From assembly GCA_963735065.1 (NCBI GenBank), contig CAVTJL010000007.1, positions 264,552-328,551 on the forward strand: DNA of 64,000 nt. The letters run 5' to 3'. Shown one piece after another: positions 1-8,593 of the stretch. Origin of the DNA: CAVTJL01 sp963735065 (GTDB lineage Bacteria; Pseudomonadota; Alphaproteobacteria; Geminicoccales; Geminicoccaceae). Position numbers and translations under genes: made by a program. Positions within the stretch are counted from its first letter, which is position 1; every line of letters begins with the position of its first letter. The notes under the pieces are model-generated. The model was given only the letters and a program-made list of their open reading frames with translations, did no database searches and had not been told where the DNA came from.

Positions 1-1450
1 GGTCGTGGCTGACGATGAGGACCGCACCCTCGAAGTTGTTCACGGCCTCGACCAGCGCATCGCGCGAATCGATGTCCAGGTGGTTCGTGGGCTCGTCGAG
101 GATCAGGAACTGCGGCTCATCGAGGCACATCAGCGCCATGCAAAGACGCGTCTTCTCGCCCCCCGAGAGATGCCGGGCCTGGGTCTGCGCCTTCTCGGCA
201 CCGAGCCCGAAGCGCGCGAGGTTGGCCCGGATCTGCTCCATCCGCCAGGTCGGCCGCCGCATCTCGATGTGCGCGATGCTCGACTGCTCGGGCTCGAGGT
301 CCTCGATCTGATGCTGGGCGAAGAAGCCGAAGCGCAGGCCGCGTGCCCGCGTCACCGAGCCCACCATCGGCTCGAGCCGGCCGGCCACGAGCTTGGCGAA
401 GGTGCTCTTGCCGTTCCCGTTGGCGCCCAGAAGGGCGATGCGGTCGTCCGGATCGATCCTGAGGTCGAGCCCATCCAGCACCACGCGGCCGTCATAGCCG
501 GCGCGGACCCGGTCCATGGTGACCAGCGGCGGTGCCGGGATGCTGCCGGCCGGAAAGCTGAAGCGCACCTCGGGCTCGAGCGCGGCCGAGGTCAGCGGCC
601 CCATGCGCTCCAGCATCTTGATGCGGCTCTGCGCCTGCCGGGCCTTGCTCGCCTTGTAGCGAAAGCGGTCGACGAAGGCCTGGATGTGGGCGCGCTCGGC
701 CTCCTGCTTGGCACGCTGCTTCTCCTGCAGCGCCTGCCGCTCGGCCCGCGCCCGGGCGAAGCTGTCATAGCCGCCGCTGTAGACGGTGAGCTTGCGCCCA
801 TCGAGATGGCAGATCCGCTGCGGCACGACGTTCAGAAAGTCCCGATCGTGGCTGACCAGGAGAAGTGTGCGCGGATAGCGGCGGAGATGCTCCTCGAGCC
901 ACATCGCGGCCTCGAGGTCGAGATGGTTGGTGGGCTCGTCCAGCAGCAGGAGGTCGGGCTCGAGGAACAGAACGGCCGCCAGCGCCACACGCATGCGCCA
1001 GCCGCCCGAGAACGAGGACAAGGGCGCCTGCTGCGCGTCGTCCGCAAAGCCCAGGCCTTTGAGGATGGCGGCGGCGCGGGCCGGTGCCGCATCCGCTCGG
1101 ATCGTCACCAGCCGCTCGTGCACATCGGCGATGCGGTGCGGATCGGTCGCCGTCTCCGCCTCGGCCAAGAGCGCCGTGCGCTCGCGGTCGGCGGCCAGCA
1201 CCGCCTCGAGCGGCGTCGTCTCGCCGCCCGGCGCCTCCTGAGAGACGACCCCGATCTTGAGGCCGGCATTGAGGCGCAGCTCGCCCTGATCGGGCTGAAT
1301 CTCGCCGGCGATCAGCCGGAGCAGCGTCGACTTGCCCGAGCCGTTACGGCCGACGAGCGCCATCCGGCTGTTGTCGGGCACATCGAGCGACGCCCCCTCG
1401 AGCAGGGGGCGGCCGGCGATGCGAAGGGTGACGTCCTGGAGCTGAAGCAT
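1..1450 (-). CDS. ABC-F family ATP-binding protein (C-terminus cut off by window edge)
   Basis: Soluble tandem ABC ATPase without membrane segments. The family (Uup, YheS, EttA relatives) acts on ribosomes in translation or antibiotic protection. The reading frame starts at ATG 1450 and 483 codons are visible. The first domain has Walker A GRNGSGKST near residues 34-42, a signature with SSFSGGWRMR, and Walker B LLLLDEPTNHLD. A charged linker rich in Arg, Gln and Glu follows, then a second domain with GANGNGKST, LSGGEKTRLCMALM and LILDEPTNHLD. The visible part ends at the H-loop (IVSHD), so perhaps 50-150 C-terminal residues lie outside the window. The ribosome-binding site is weak. The subfamily cannot be settled without the C-terminus. 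It is encoded upstream of, and on the same strand as, nothing else in the window. Confidence 0.93.
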   Translation of the reverse strand, partial: MLQLQDVTLRIAGRPLLEGASLDVPDNSRMALVGRNGSGKSTLLRLIAGEIQPDQGELRLNAGLKIGVVSQEAPGGETTPLEAVLAADRERTALLAEAETATDPHRIADVHERLVTIRADAAPARAAAILKGLGFADDAQQAPLSSFSGGWRMRVALAAVLFLEPDLLLLDEPTNHLDLEAAMWLEEHLRRYPRTLLLVSHDRDFLNVVPQRICHLDGRKLTVYSGGYDSFARARAERQALQEKQRAKQEAERAHIQAFVDRFRYKASKARQAQSRIKMLERMGPLTSAALEPEVRFSFPAGSIPAPPLVTMDRVRAGYDGRVVLDGLDLRIDPDDRIALLGANGNGKSTFAKLVAGRLEPMVGSVTRARGLRFGFFAQHQIEDLEPEQSSIAHIEMRRPTWRMEQIRANLARFGLGAEKAQTQARHLSGGEKTRLCMALMCLDEPQFLILDEPTNHLDIDSRDALVEAVNNFEGAVLIVSHD

Positions 1451-1508
1451 GGCGGCGGGCTTCTAGCATGGTCCGGCGGGCAGCCCAACGCCCCGCAGAG
1501 CGGTGGGC

Positions 1509-2120
1509 TCAGGCGGCGCCGGCAGCCGTCCGCTCGGCCTCGATGCCGCTCAGAACGACATCGACCAGCGCGCCAACCAAGTCGTCGTCGAGGCCGCGAT
1601 GCCCCACCAGCATGCGGTGGTAGAGAGGGCCGTAGAGGCAGTCGAGCGTGGCCTCGAGGTCGATGTCGGCCTTGATCTCGCCGCTGGCGATGCCGCGCTG
1701 CACCACCTGACGGGCCGCCGCGCGCCGGGGCTCGACGAAGCCCGCGACGAACGCGCGCGCTGTCTCGGGATCGCTCTGCATGGCGGCGATGATCCCGGCG
1801 AGCGTCCGGCCCGACGGGCCGCGGAAGGACCGCGCGACGAGCCTGAGCTGCGCCTTCAGGTCGGCCAGCGGCGAATCGGTCGAGGGAAAGGCGGTCTGAA
1901 GCTTCGCCTCCTCGAGGAAGGCCTCGACGGCGAGCACGCTTTTGTTCGGCCACCAGCGATAGATGGTCGTCTTCGCGGCACCCGAGCGCGCCGCCACCCC
2001 TTCGATCGTGAAGCCCGAAAAGCCCCCCTCGATCAGCAGCGTATAGGCCGCGTCCAGAATAGCTCGCCGGGTGACGTCGCAGCGAGGCCGGCCGGGTCCG
2101 CGTGACTCCTTTGCGATCAT
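1509..2120 (-). CDS. TetR/AcrR family transcriptional regulator
   Basis: A 203-residue repressor. An N-terminal helix-turn-helix spans about residues 15-60 (RRAILDAAYTLLIEGGF, then GVAARSGAAKTTIYRWWPNK). The C-terminal ligand-binding region is of the TetR_C_11-like type, with a conserved RGPSGRTLAGI segment. I chose ATG 2120 because the longer in-frame extension reads through the shared promoter region and lacks a good ribosome-binding site. It is divergent from the EmrA/EmrB-like pair at 2254-5082, the classic arrangement for a repressor controlling the pump it faces. Two near-palindromic boxes in the gap are likely its operators. The inducer cannot be inferred. Confidence 0.93.
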   Translation of the reverse strand: MIAKESRGPGRPRCDVTRRAILDAAYTLLIEGGFSGFTIEGVAARSGAAKTTIYRWWPNKSVLAVEAFLEEAKLQTAFPSTDSPLADLKAQLRLVARSFRGPSGRTLAGIIAAMQSDPETARAFVAGFVEPRRAAARQVVQRGIASGEIKADIDLEATLDCLYGPLYHRMLVGHRGLDDDLVGALVDVVLSGIEAERTAAGAA

Positions 2121-2157
2121 CGGGGCGGTCCATCGGAGAAAAGCTATTGCGATAATG

Positions 2158-2168
2158 TACGTAGCGTA
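2158..2168. promoter_or_regulatory. Candidate TetR operator, copy 1
   Basis: TACGTAGCGTA matches the copy at 2221-2231 at 9 of 11 positions. It lies 38 bp upstream of the tetR start in the tetR/emrA divergent gap, where it could control tetR itself. This is inferred from position and repetition, with no binding data. Confidence 0.5.
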
Positions 2169-2220
2169 TTCCACCGACGCAAGGCTCTGCACATTGCAGC
2201 AAGCCCAAAGCATGAATAAA

Positions 2221-2231
2221 TACGCTGCGTA
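2221..2231. promoter_or_regulatory. Candidate TetR operator, copy 2 (perfect palindrome)
   Basis: TACGC-T-GCGTA is a perfect 5-bp inverted repeat about one central base. It lies 23 bp upstream of the emrA-like start, between the presumed promoter and the AAGGA ribosome-binding site. The extended CGTAGCGT core also occurs in the copy 63-68 bp upstream. Two boxes flanking divergent promoters fit a TetR repressor. Confidence 0.55.
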
Positions 2232-2253
2232 GCGTTTTGAAGGATCGAGCGCG

Positions 2254-3375
2254 ATGCAGACGATCAAGAGCCTCAGACGCGCGGTGAAGCCGCTCCTCCT
2301 GGGCGCGGCCGGCGTGGCGCTGGTCGCAGGGGCCACGGGCTACGGCACCTACTACTGGCGCACCGCCCGCTTCCTCGAGTCGACGGACGATGCCTACGTC
2401 CAAGCCGACTACACGGCGATCGCTCCCAAGGTCCCCGGCTACATTGAAAAGGTGCTGGTCAGCGACAACGAGCGGGTCAAGGCCGGTCAGGTGCTGGCCC
2501 GGATCGACGATCGCGACCTCGTCACGGCGCGCGATCAGGCCAAGGCCGACGTGGCCAGCGCCCAGGCCGCGGTGACGACGCTCGATGCCCAGATCCAGCT
2601 CCAGCACACGCTGATCGAGCAGGCCAAGGCGGCCGTCGAGGCCGACAACGCATCATTGCAGTTCGCCCAGCAGGACAATGCCCGCTACTCGACGCTGAGC
2701 ACCAAGGGCTATGGCTCCGTGCAGCAGGCCCAGCAGGCCGACGCCACGCTGCGCGAGCGCCGGGCGGCGCAGCAGCGGGACCAGGCGGCGCTGCTGGCGA
2801 CGCAGAAGCAGACCGCCGTCCTCGAGGGCCAGCGCGCCGGCGCCGCGGCGACGCTCCAGCACGACCAGGCCGTCCTGCAGCAGGCCGAGCTCAATCTCGG
2901 CTACGCCACCATCACCGCTCCCATCGACGGAACCGTCGGCGCCCGCTCGGTCCGCGTCGGCCAGTATGTCCAGGCCGGCACGCAGCTCATGGCGGTCGTG
3001 CCGCTTCGCGCCGTCTACATCATCGGCAACTTCAAGGAGACACAGCTCACCCACGTGCGGCGTGGCGAGAGCGTCGAGATCAGCGTCGACACCTTCCCGG
3101 GCGTCACGCTGAAGGGCCGGGTCGACAGCCTGGCACCCGCCAGCGGCGAGGAGTTCGCCCTCCTGCCGCCCGACAACGCCACCGGCAACTTCACCAAGGT
3201 GGTGCAGCGGGTCCCGGTCAAGATCGTCCTCGAGGACGATGACGAGCTGGCAGGCCTCCTGCGCCCCGGCATGTCGGTCGAGCCCACCATCGACACTAAG
3301 GCGACGCAGCTCGCCGAAGCGGCCCACGGCACGCGGCTCGCCGACGCCGGGCCGGAGCCGGGCCCGGCCGACTGA
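2254..3375 (+). CDS. HlyD family membrane-fusion protein (EmrA-like)
   Basis: A 373-residue periplasmic adaptor that links an inner-membrane MFS pump to an outer-membrane channel. There is one N-terminal membrane anchor (about residues 14-35). A biotinyl/lipoyl-like half follows (DDAYVQADYTAIAPKVPGYI and VSDNERVKAGQVLARID), then a Gln/Ala-rich coiled coil (about 90-215), then the second lipoyl half (NLGYATITAPIDGTVG), then a beta-barrel (VYIIGNFKETQL). Residues STDDAYVQAD are typical of EmrA. AAGGA precedes ATG 2254 at a normal distance. The MFS gene follows within 45 bp, so the two form an EmrAB-type efflux operon, presumably repressed by the divergent TetR protein. Confidence 0.95.
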   Translation: MQTIKSLRRAVKPLLLGAAGVALVAGATGYGTYYWRTARFLESTDDAYVQADYTAIAPKVPGYIEKVLVSDNERVKAGQVLARIDDRDLVTARDQAKADVASAQAAVTTLDAQIQLQHTLIEQAKAAVEADNASLQFAQQDNARYSTLSTKGYGSVQQAQQADATLRERRAAQQRDQAALLATQKQTAVLEGQRAGAAATLQHDQAVLQQAELNLGYATITAPIDGTVGARSVRVGQYVQAGTQLMAVVPLRAVYIIGNFKETQLTHVRRGESVEISVDTFPGVTLKGRVDSLAPASGEEFALLPPDNATGNFTKVVQRVPVKIVLEDDDELAGLLRPGMSVEPTIDTKATQLAEAAHGTRLADAGPEPGPAD

Positions 3376-3420
3376 GGCCGTGTGAGCGCGTCCACGCGTA
3401 GCCCGAAGCGGACAACCGTC

Positions 3421-5082
3421 ATGTACGATCCTGAGCGGCTCGACACGAGCGAGAGCCAGGCCCTGACCCAGCCGCGGCAGCCGAATCCGCCGGCCGCGAA
3501 GCCGCCCGCCAGGCCCGCGGCGACCGGCCCGTCGGATGCCGTGCCACTTCAGGTCTGGCTCGCCGTCGGCGGCTCGATCATCGGCGCCTTCATGGCGGTC
3601 TTGAACATCCAGATCACCAACGCCTCGCTGCCCGACATCCAGGGCGCCATCGGCGCCGGCATCGACGATGGCGGCTGGATCTCGACGTCTTATCTCATCG
3701 CGGAGATCGTCACGATCCCGCTCACGGGCTACCTCTCGCGCGTCTTCTCGCTGCGCCGCTATTTGCTCGTGAACACGGCGCTCTTCCTCGTCTTCTCGGT
3801 CGCCTGCGCCTTCGCCACGAGCCTCGGGCAGATGATCGTGCTGCGCGCCTTCCAGGGCTTCTTCGGCGGCGTGCTGATCCCGATGGCCTTCACCATCATC
3901 ATCACGATGCTGCCGAGGGCCAAGCAGCCCATGGCGATCGCCATGTTCGCCCTCTCGGCCACCTTCGCGCCCGCCATCGGTCCCACGATCGGCGGCTACC
4001 TCACCGAGAACTGGGGCTGGGAGTACGTTTTCTACATCAACCTCGTGCCGGGTGCCGTCATGCTCGCGGCGCTCTGGGCCGGCCTCAAGCCCTCGCCCAT
4101 GCGCCTCGACCTCCTTCAGGACGGCGACTGGCTCGGCATCGCCACGATGGCCGTCGGCCTCTCCAGCCTCCAGACCGTGCTCGAGGAAGGCAACAAGGAC
4201 GACTGGTTCAACTCGCCCTTCATCCTCCGGCTCAGCATCGTCGCCGCCATCTCGCTGGTCGCCTTCGTGATCATCGAGCTGAAGCGCGAGAAGCCGCTGC
4301 TCAACCTCAGGCTCCTCCTCCGGCGCAACTTCGGCCTCGCCACGTTGAGCAACGTGCTGCTCGGCATGGCGCTCTACGGCTCGGTCTTCCTCCTGCCCCT
4401 CTATCTCTCGCAGATGCAGGGCTACAATGCCGAGCAGGTGGGCCTGGTCCTCGCCTGGACCGGCCTGCCCCAGCTCATCCTGATCCCGCTCGTGCCCATG
4501 CTGATGCGCCGCATCGACGCGCGCCTGCTCATCACCCTGGGCTTCGTGCTCTTCGCCGGCAGCAGCTTCATGGACCGTGCGCTCGATGCCAGCTTCTCCG
4601 GGCCCGAGCTCTTCTGGCCCAATATCATCCGGGCGCTCGGCCAGGCGCTCCTGATGACGCCGCTGGCGGCCCTCGCCTCGGCCGGCATCGAGCCCGATCA
4701 GGCGGGCTCCGCCTCGGCCATCTTCAACATGATGCGCAACCTGGGCGGCGCCATCGGCATCGCCGTGCTGCAGACCTTCCTCACCAAGCGCGAGCAGTTT
4801 CATTCCAGCATGATCATGCGGCACGTGACGCCGTTCGCCGATGCCACCCAGGAGCGCATCACCCACCTCCAGCATTATTTCATGAGCCGCGGCGTAAGCG
4901 ATGCGGGCCTCGCCTGGCACGAGGCGGTGGTGGCGGTCGGCCGCACGGTCCGCGCCCAGGCCAACTTCCTGGCCTATGGCGACGCCTTCTTCCTCATGGG
5001 CATCGGCCTCTCCGGCGCCCTGGTCCTGGCGCTCTTCCTCGCCAAGCCTGCAGCTGTCGGCGGCGGCGGAGGGGCCCACTAG
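3421..5082 (+). CDS. DHA2 family MFS efflux transporter (EmrB-like)
   Basis: A 553-residue drug:H+ antiporter of the 14-helix DHA2 (EmrB/QacA) type. It has a cytoplasmic Pro-rich N-terminus, then hydrophobic segments through most of the chain. DHA2-type motifs are visible: NIQITNASLPDIQG, the loop after helix 2 (LTGYLSRVFSLRRYL) and the motif-C-like ALSATFAPAIGPTIGGYL with GWEYVFYINLVPG. An in-frame GTG at 3382 would add 13 residues. I prefer ATG 3421, although neither start has a strong ribosome-binding site. It partners with the EmrA-like protein upstream and exports an unknown hydrophobic or anionic compound. Confidence 0.95.
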   Translation: MYDPERLDTSESQALTQPRQPNPPAAKPPARPAATGPSDAVPLQVWLAVGGSIIGAFMAVLNIQITNASLPDIQGAIGAGIDDGGWISTSYLIAEIVTIPLTGYLSRVFSLRRYLLVNTALFLVFSVACAFATSLGQMIVLRAFQGFFGGVLIPMAFTIIITMLPRAKQPMAIAMFALSATFAPAIGPTIGGYLTENWGWEYVFYINLVPGAVMLAALWAGLKPSPMRLDLLQDGDWLGIATMAVGLSSLQTVLEEGNKDDWFNSPFILRLSIVAAISLVAFVIIELKREKPLLNLRLLLRRNFGLATLSNVLLGMALYGSVFLLPLYLSQMQGYNAEQVGLVLAWTGLPQLILIPLVPMLMRRIDARLLITLGFVLFAGSSFMDRALDASFSGPELFWPNIIRALGQALLMTPLAALASAGIEPDQAGSASAIFNMMRNLGGAIGIAVLQTFLTKREQFHSSMIMRHVTPFADATQERITHLQHYFMSRGVSDAGLAWHEAVVAVGRTVRAQANFLAYGDAFFLMGIGLSGALVLALFLAKPAAVGGGGGAH

Positions 5083-5096
5083 AAGCGTCCCGTCCG

Positions 5097-5121
5097 CCGT
5101 GCCCCGGCCCGGCGGGCACGG
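5097..5121 (+). terminator. Hairpin downstream of the EmrAB-type operon
   Basis: CCGTGCCC (5097-5104) pairs perfectly with GGGCACGG (5114-5121) around a 9-base loop, 15 bases after the MFS stop codon. There is no U-tract, which is common for GC-rich genomes. It could be a terminator or a 3' stabilising structure. Confidence 0.45.
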
Positions 5122-5216
5122 CGCCTTCGCAACCTTCGATGCACGCATGGCCTTGCGCGCCATGGGCAGGCTGCGCCATTCCGCTTCGCAGCGGACAGGC
5201 TGTGGAACCGGATGAG

Positions 5217-6254
5217 ATGAGAACGACAAGACGTAAGCTGCTGGCATCGAGCTTCGGCGCATCGGCCGGGCTTGCCATTGGAGCCGGGAGCGGACGCGCC
5301 GCGCCGGCCGCCGCGGCCCTGACCGGCGTCACCTACCTGCCGCCTTCGTACCGGGGCCTCATGTGGGGCATGAGCGGGTTCGTCGACCGCCTGAAGCACG
5401 CGGTGAGCGAGCCGTCGGCGGTCAAGCTCGTCACCTCGGGCGCCCAGGCAGGGGCCGACGAGCAGCTTGCCGCTCTCCGCTCCGGCACCGCCGACTTCAT
5501 GTTTCACACTTCCTCCTACATGACCCGCTCCTTCGAGATCCTGGGAATCATCGGCCTGCCGAGCCTGGTCGAGGCGCTCTACGAGCACGGCGACCGCCTG
5601 ATGATGGAGAGCCCGCTCTGGAGGCTGATCAACCAGCAGCTCGCCCAAAGCGACCTCTTCATGCTGAGCGCGGGCGGTGGCGCCGCCGAGCCGGAATATG
5701 TCTGGAGCCGCGAGCGCGCGGCGGCGACGCTCGACGATCTCCGGGGTCGGCGCTGTCGGGTGGTCGGCCACGAGGCGAGCACGGCTCTTGCCAAATTCGG
5801 CGTGGTGCCGGTGCGCATTCCCTCCTCGGATACCTCGAAGGCCCTGCAGGAAGGGACGGTGGACGCGATCGTGGCCAACATCTCGACCGTGATCGGACGC
5901 GGCCTGCAGGAGCATCTGCGCTCCTGCTACAAGCTGCCGACCACCGGCTTCGTGAACGCCGTCTTCATGCTCAAGTCGCGCTGGGACGCCCTCGACGAGC
6001 CAACCCGCCAGGCGCTCTGGAAGGCGGGCAAGTGGTACGACCAGAACGCCGCGAGGCACCTGAACGACGAGGTCTACCCGAAGGAATACTGGCCCGCGGT
6101 GAAGAAAGCCGGCGTCGAGGTGGCCGACCCGACGGCGCGCGACACGCAGCGCTTCGCCGACGCCAGCCAGGAGATCTGGAGCTGGTGGAAGAACAGGGTG
6201 GGCGAGACGGTCGGCCGCCACGCCATCGACCTCGCTCAGGGCAAGGCCGGCTGA
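5217..6254 (+). CDS. TRAP-type substrate-binding protein (DctP family), orphan
   Basis: A 345-residue exported binding protein. The N-terminus TTRRKLLASSFGASAGLAIGAGSGRA is Tat-like, with the twin Arg at residues 5-6. The mature part has the DctP layout: GAQAGADEQLAALRSGTADF near residue 80, the substrate-anchoring region DLRGRRCRV, and SSDTSKALQEGTVDAIVANIS. A longer in-frame start at 5139 exists. I chose ATG 5217 because it begins exactly at the signal peptide. No DctQ/DctM permease is nearby, so the partner transporter is encoded elsewhere or the protein serves another role. The ligand is unknown. Confidence 0.87.
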   Translation: MRTTRRKLLASSFGASAGLAIGAGSGRAAPAAAALTGVTYLPPSYRGLMWGMSGFVDRLKHAVSEPSAVKLVTSGAQAGADEQLAALRSGTADFMFHTSSYMTRSFEILGIIGLPSLVEALYEHGDRLMMESPLWRLINQQLAQSDLFMLSAGGGAAEPEYVWSRERAAATLDDLRGRRCRVVGHEASTALAKFGVVPVRIPSSDTSKALQEGTVDAIVANISTVIGRGLQEHLRSCYKLPTTGFVNAVFMLKSRWDALDEPTRQALWKAGKWYDQNAARHLNDEVYPKEYWPAVKKAGVEVADPTARDTQRFADASQEIWSWWKNRVGETVGRHAIDLAQGKAG

Positions 6255-6290
6255 GCCGCTAGCTGAACGGCCTCGGCGCGGCGGCACGAG

Positions 6291-6322
6291 GGCGCGCTCT
6301 CGGGTTGCCGGAGAGGCGCGCC
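6291..6322 (+). terminator. Hairpin after the DctP-type gene
   Basis: GGCGCGCTCTCGG (6291-6303) pairs with CCGGAGAGGCGCGCC (6308-6322) apart from two bulged C residues, closing a GTTG loop. It sits 37 bases after the stop codon of the binding-protein gene and upstream of the methyltransferase. A terminator is the simplest reading. Confidence 0.45.
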
Positions 6323-6391
6323 GCTGGCAGCATCGAGGGATGCGAGAGGGCGTCCGGTGCTGCCTGCCGGCCCTCGCTCGGGAGGCACATG

Positions 6392-7237
6392 ATGAGCGCC
6401 AAGCCAACCCTCGGCCAGATGCTGCTCGGGATCGAGGGGCTGGCCCTGCTCCGCCTCGCCTTCTCGGATGACGCAGAGGCGCGCGCTGCGCGTGTCGGCG
6501 AGATCCGCACGCTGCTCGAGGACCTGGGCCAGAAGCCGGAGCTCGCGGCACCCCTCGAGGCCAGCGAGTACGATCTCGCCGACGGCTACGCCCTGTGGTC
6601 CGAGACCTACGACCAGCCGCTGCGCCTCTTCCCGATCGAGCAGCCCACCATGCATGCCCTGCTGGCCCCGCTGCCGGCCGCAACGGTGCTGGATGCGGCC
6701 TGCGGCACCGGCCGCTACAGCGCGTGGCTCGCCGCCCACGGCCATCGAATCGTCGGTGTCGACCGCTCGACCGCGATGCTGGAGAAGGCACGCGAGAAGG
6801 TACCGGCGGGCGACTTCCACGAGGGCGATCTCGAGGCGCTGCCGCTGGAGCCCGGATCCGTCGACCACGCTGTCTGCGCGCTTGCCCTCGTCCATCTGCC
6901 CGAGGTGGGCAAGGCCCTGGCCGAGCTCGCACGCGTGATCCGTCCGGGCGGTCGCGTGATCATCAGCGACGTCCATCCCTTCGTCGTCCTGCTCGGCTGG
7001 CAGGCCCAGTTCAGGACCGCGAGCAAGGGCACCGGCTTCATGCGGCTGCACCCGCATCTGCCCTCGGACTATTGCCGGGCCTTCGCGGCCGCCGGGCTCC
7101 GCGTGCGCGGCTGCCACGAGCCGCGGCTGACACCCGAGTCCGCCGTGACCGTCGCAGCCGAGCGCCTGCCCGAGGCGAACCGTGCCGCCTGGGTTGGCCT
7201 GCCGGGCGTGGTGATCTGGGACCTCGAGAAGGACTGA
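6392..7237 (+). CDS. Class I SAM-dependent methyltransferase
   Basis: A 281-residue cytoplasmic methyltransferase. An unusual N-terminal extension of about 65 residues precedes the Rossmann core. Motif I is VLDAACGTGRYSAWLA (about residues 95-110), followed by VGVDRS, EGDLEALPLEPGSVDHAVCAL and LARVIRPGGRVIISDVHP, the UbiE/COQ5-type Methyltransf_11 pattern. Two adjacent ATGs (6389, 6392) follow GGAGG. The second gives the better 6-base spacing. Methyl acceptor unknown. Small molecules are the usual substrates of this subfamily. Confidence 0.88.
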   Translation: MSAKPTLGQMLLGIEGLALLRLAFSDDAEARAARVGEIRTLLEDLGQKPELAAPLEASEYDLADGYALWSETYDQPLRLFPIEQPTMHALLAPLPAATVLDAACGTGRYSAWLAAHGHRIVGVDRSTAMLEKAREKVPAGDFHEGDLEALPLEPGSVDHAVCALALVHLPEVGKALAELARVIRPGGRVIISDVHPFVVLLGWQAQFRTASKGTGFMRLHPHLPSDYCRAFAAAGLRVRGCHEPRLTPESAVTVAAERLPEANRAAWVGLPGVVIWDLEKD

Positions 7238-7303
7238 CCGCGCCGGCGATCCCGAGCATCGGGCGCGGACCGAAGGAGAAGGCAGCAGAAGGCGGGGGAC
7301 GGC

Positions 7304-8461
7304 ATGCTACGCAGACTCTGGATCAGCTGTCTCATCGCGGCGGCCCTGCTCGTGGGAGCCAGGGCCTATGCTGCCGACCCGCCCCTCCTGCTGGGCGCCG
7401 TCTACAATCTGAGCGGGCCGCAGGCCGCTTTCGACCGGCCGGCCTCGCGGGGTGCCGAGCTGGCGGTGGCGCAGGCGAACGGCCGAGGCGGCGTGCTCGG
7501 ACGCGAGGTCCGGCTGCTGATCGCCGACCCCGCGGGCAGCCTCGGCAAGGTGGCACCGCGCGTCCGTCAGCTGCTCAACGCCCACCCGCAGACCTCGGCG
7601 ATGCTCGGGCTCTCGGACACCGACATGGTGCTGGCCGCGGCCCCGGTGGCCGCCGCCCGCAAGCTCGTATTCCTGACCTCGGGCGCCACGTCGCCCAAGC
7701 TGCCGGCACAGGTGCCCGACTTTCTTTTCCTCGCCTGCTTCGGCGACAACGTCCAGGCGGCGGCCGCGGCCGAGTATGCCTACAACGAGCTGGGCGCTCG
7801 GACCGTCTCGATCCTCTACAACGCCGCCGTCACCTACACGACGCTTCTCCAGGGCTACTTCCGCGCACGCTTCGAGGCGCTGGGCGGCAAGGTCTCGTCC
7901 GTCGCGAGCTACCGGAGCACCGACGGGCAGGCCGAGGCGCTGGGCTCGCTCGCCAAGGCGGACGCCATCTTCCTGTCGGCCCAGGAGCCGCCCGAGGCCG
8001 CGGCCGCAGCCATCAAGCTGCGCGCGGCCGGCATCGATGTGCCCATCCTGGGCGGCGACGGCTTTGATTCCGAAGGCGAATGGTCGAAGCATCCGGCACT
8101 GACAAACATCTACTTCACGACCCACGCCTATCTCGGCCCCGACAATCCCGACCCGATGGTCAAGGCGTTCGATCAGGCCTACCGGCAGGCCTATGGCGGC
8201 CGCGCACCGGACAGCTTCGCCGCGCTGGGCTACGACGCCGTGGGGGTGCTGCTCGCGGCGGTCGAGGCGGCCGGCAGCGCCGAGCCGGCGCGGGTTCTGG
8301 ACTCCCTCTCGCAGCTCACCGGCTACAAGGGCGTCACGGGCACGATCAGCTACGAGGGCGGCAGCCGCATCCCGAGAAAGTCCGTGACGATCCTCGAGGT
8401 GAGCGGCGGCAAGCCCGGCTTCGTCGAGCAGCTCATGCCCGAGCAGGTGCCGCCTCCCTGA
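7304..8461 (+). CDS. Branched-chain-amino-acid-type ABC substrate-binding protein (Peripla_BP_6), orphan
   Basis: A 385-residue periplasmic protein with a Sec signal peptide ending near YAA-DPP (about residue 23). The LivJ/AmiC fold is indicated by LLLGAVYNLSGPQAAFDRPASRGAELAVAQANGRGGVLGREVRLLIAD, a mid-region GARTVSILYNAAVTY, and VPILGGDGFDS with PDSFAALGYDAVGVL toward the end. A GGGGGACGGC tract precedes ATG 7304. The LivHMGF permease and ATPase genes are absent nearby, so it is an orphan binding protein or a sensor component. Ligand unknown. Confidence 0.9.
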   Translation: MLRRLWISCLIAAALLVGARAYAADPPLLLGAVYNLSGPQAAFDRPASRGAELAVAQANGRGGVLGREVRLLIADPAGSLGKVAPRVRQLLNAHPQTSAMLGLSDTDMVLAAAPVAAARKLVFLTSGATSPKLPAQVPDFLFLACFGDNVQAAAAAEYAYNELGARTVSILYNAAVTYTTLLQGYFRARFEALGGKVSSVASYRSTDGQAEALGSLAKADAIFLSAQEPPEAAAAAIKLRAAGIDVPILGGDGFDSEGEWSKHPALTNIYFTTHAYLGPDNPDPMVKAFDQAYRQAYGGRAPDSFAALGYDAVGVLLAAVEAAGSAEPARVLDSLSQLTGYKGVTGTISYEGGSRIPRKSVTILEVSGGKPGFVEQLMPEQVPPP

Positions 8462-8469
8462 CGCATGAG

Positions 8470-8509
8470 CCGTCCCGGCAATGCCTGCAGCACCGCTCAC
8501 CCGGGACGG
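8470..8509. terminator. Inverted repeat with a 9-bp perfect stem
   Basis: CCGTCCCGG (8470-8478) and CCGGGACGG (8501-8509) are exact reverse complements separated by 22 bases. They start 9 bases after the stop codon of the binding protein and end 84 bases before the AI-2E transporter start. The repeat could terminate the upstream transcript or bind a regulator of the downstream operon. Confidence 0.45.
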
Positions 8510-8593
8510 TGACCTGAAGGCCGATCGGTGCCAATCTGCCGCCAGCGGGGAGCCGGTCAGAGCCGGCCGGCGTCGGGCCACGAGGGGGCGGGC

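Noticed and set aside
5..1675. Long plus-strand frame opposite the ABC-F gene
   Set aside because: It is antisense to clear ABC ATPase motifs on the minus strand and its translation is a low-complexity Arg/Glu/Leu mixture with no domain.
2653..5262. 869-codon minus-strand frame opposite the EmrA/EmrB-like genes
   Set aside because: GC-rich third positions keep the opposite frame open. The translation is rich in His, Glu and Arg and matches no family, whereas the plus-strand genes have full domain structure.
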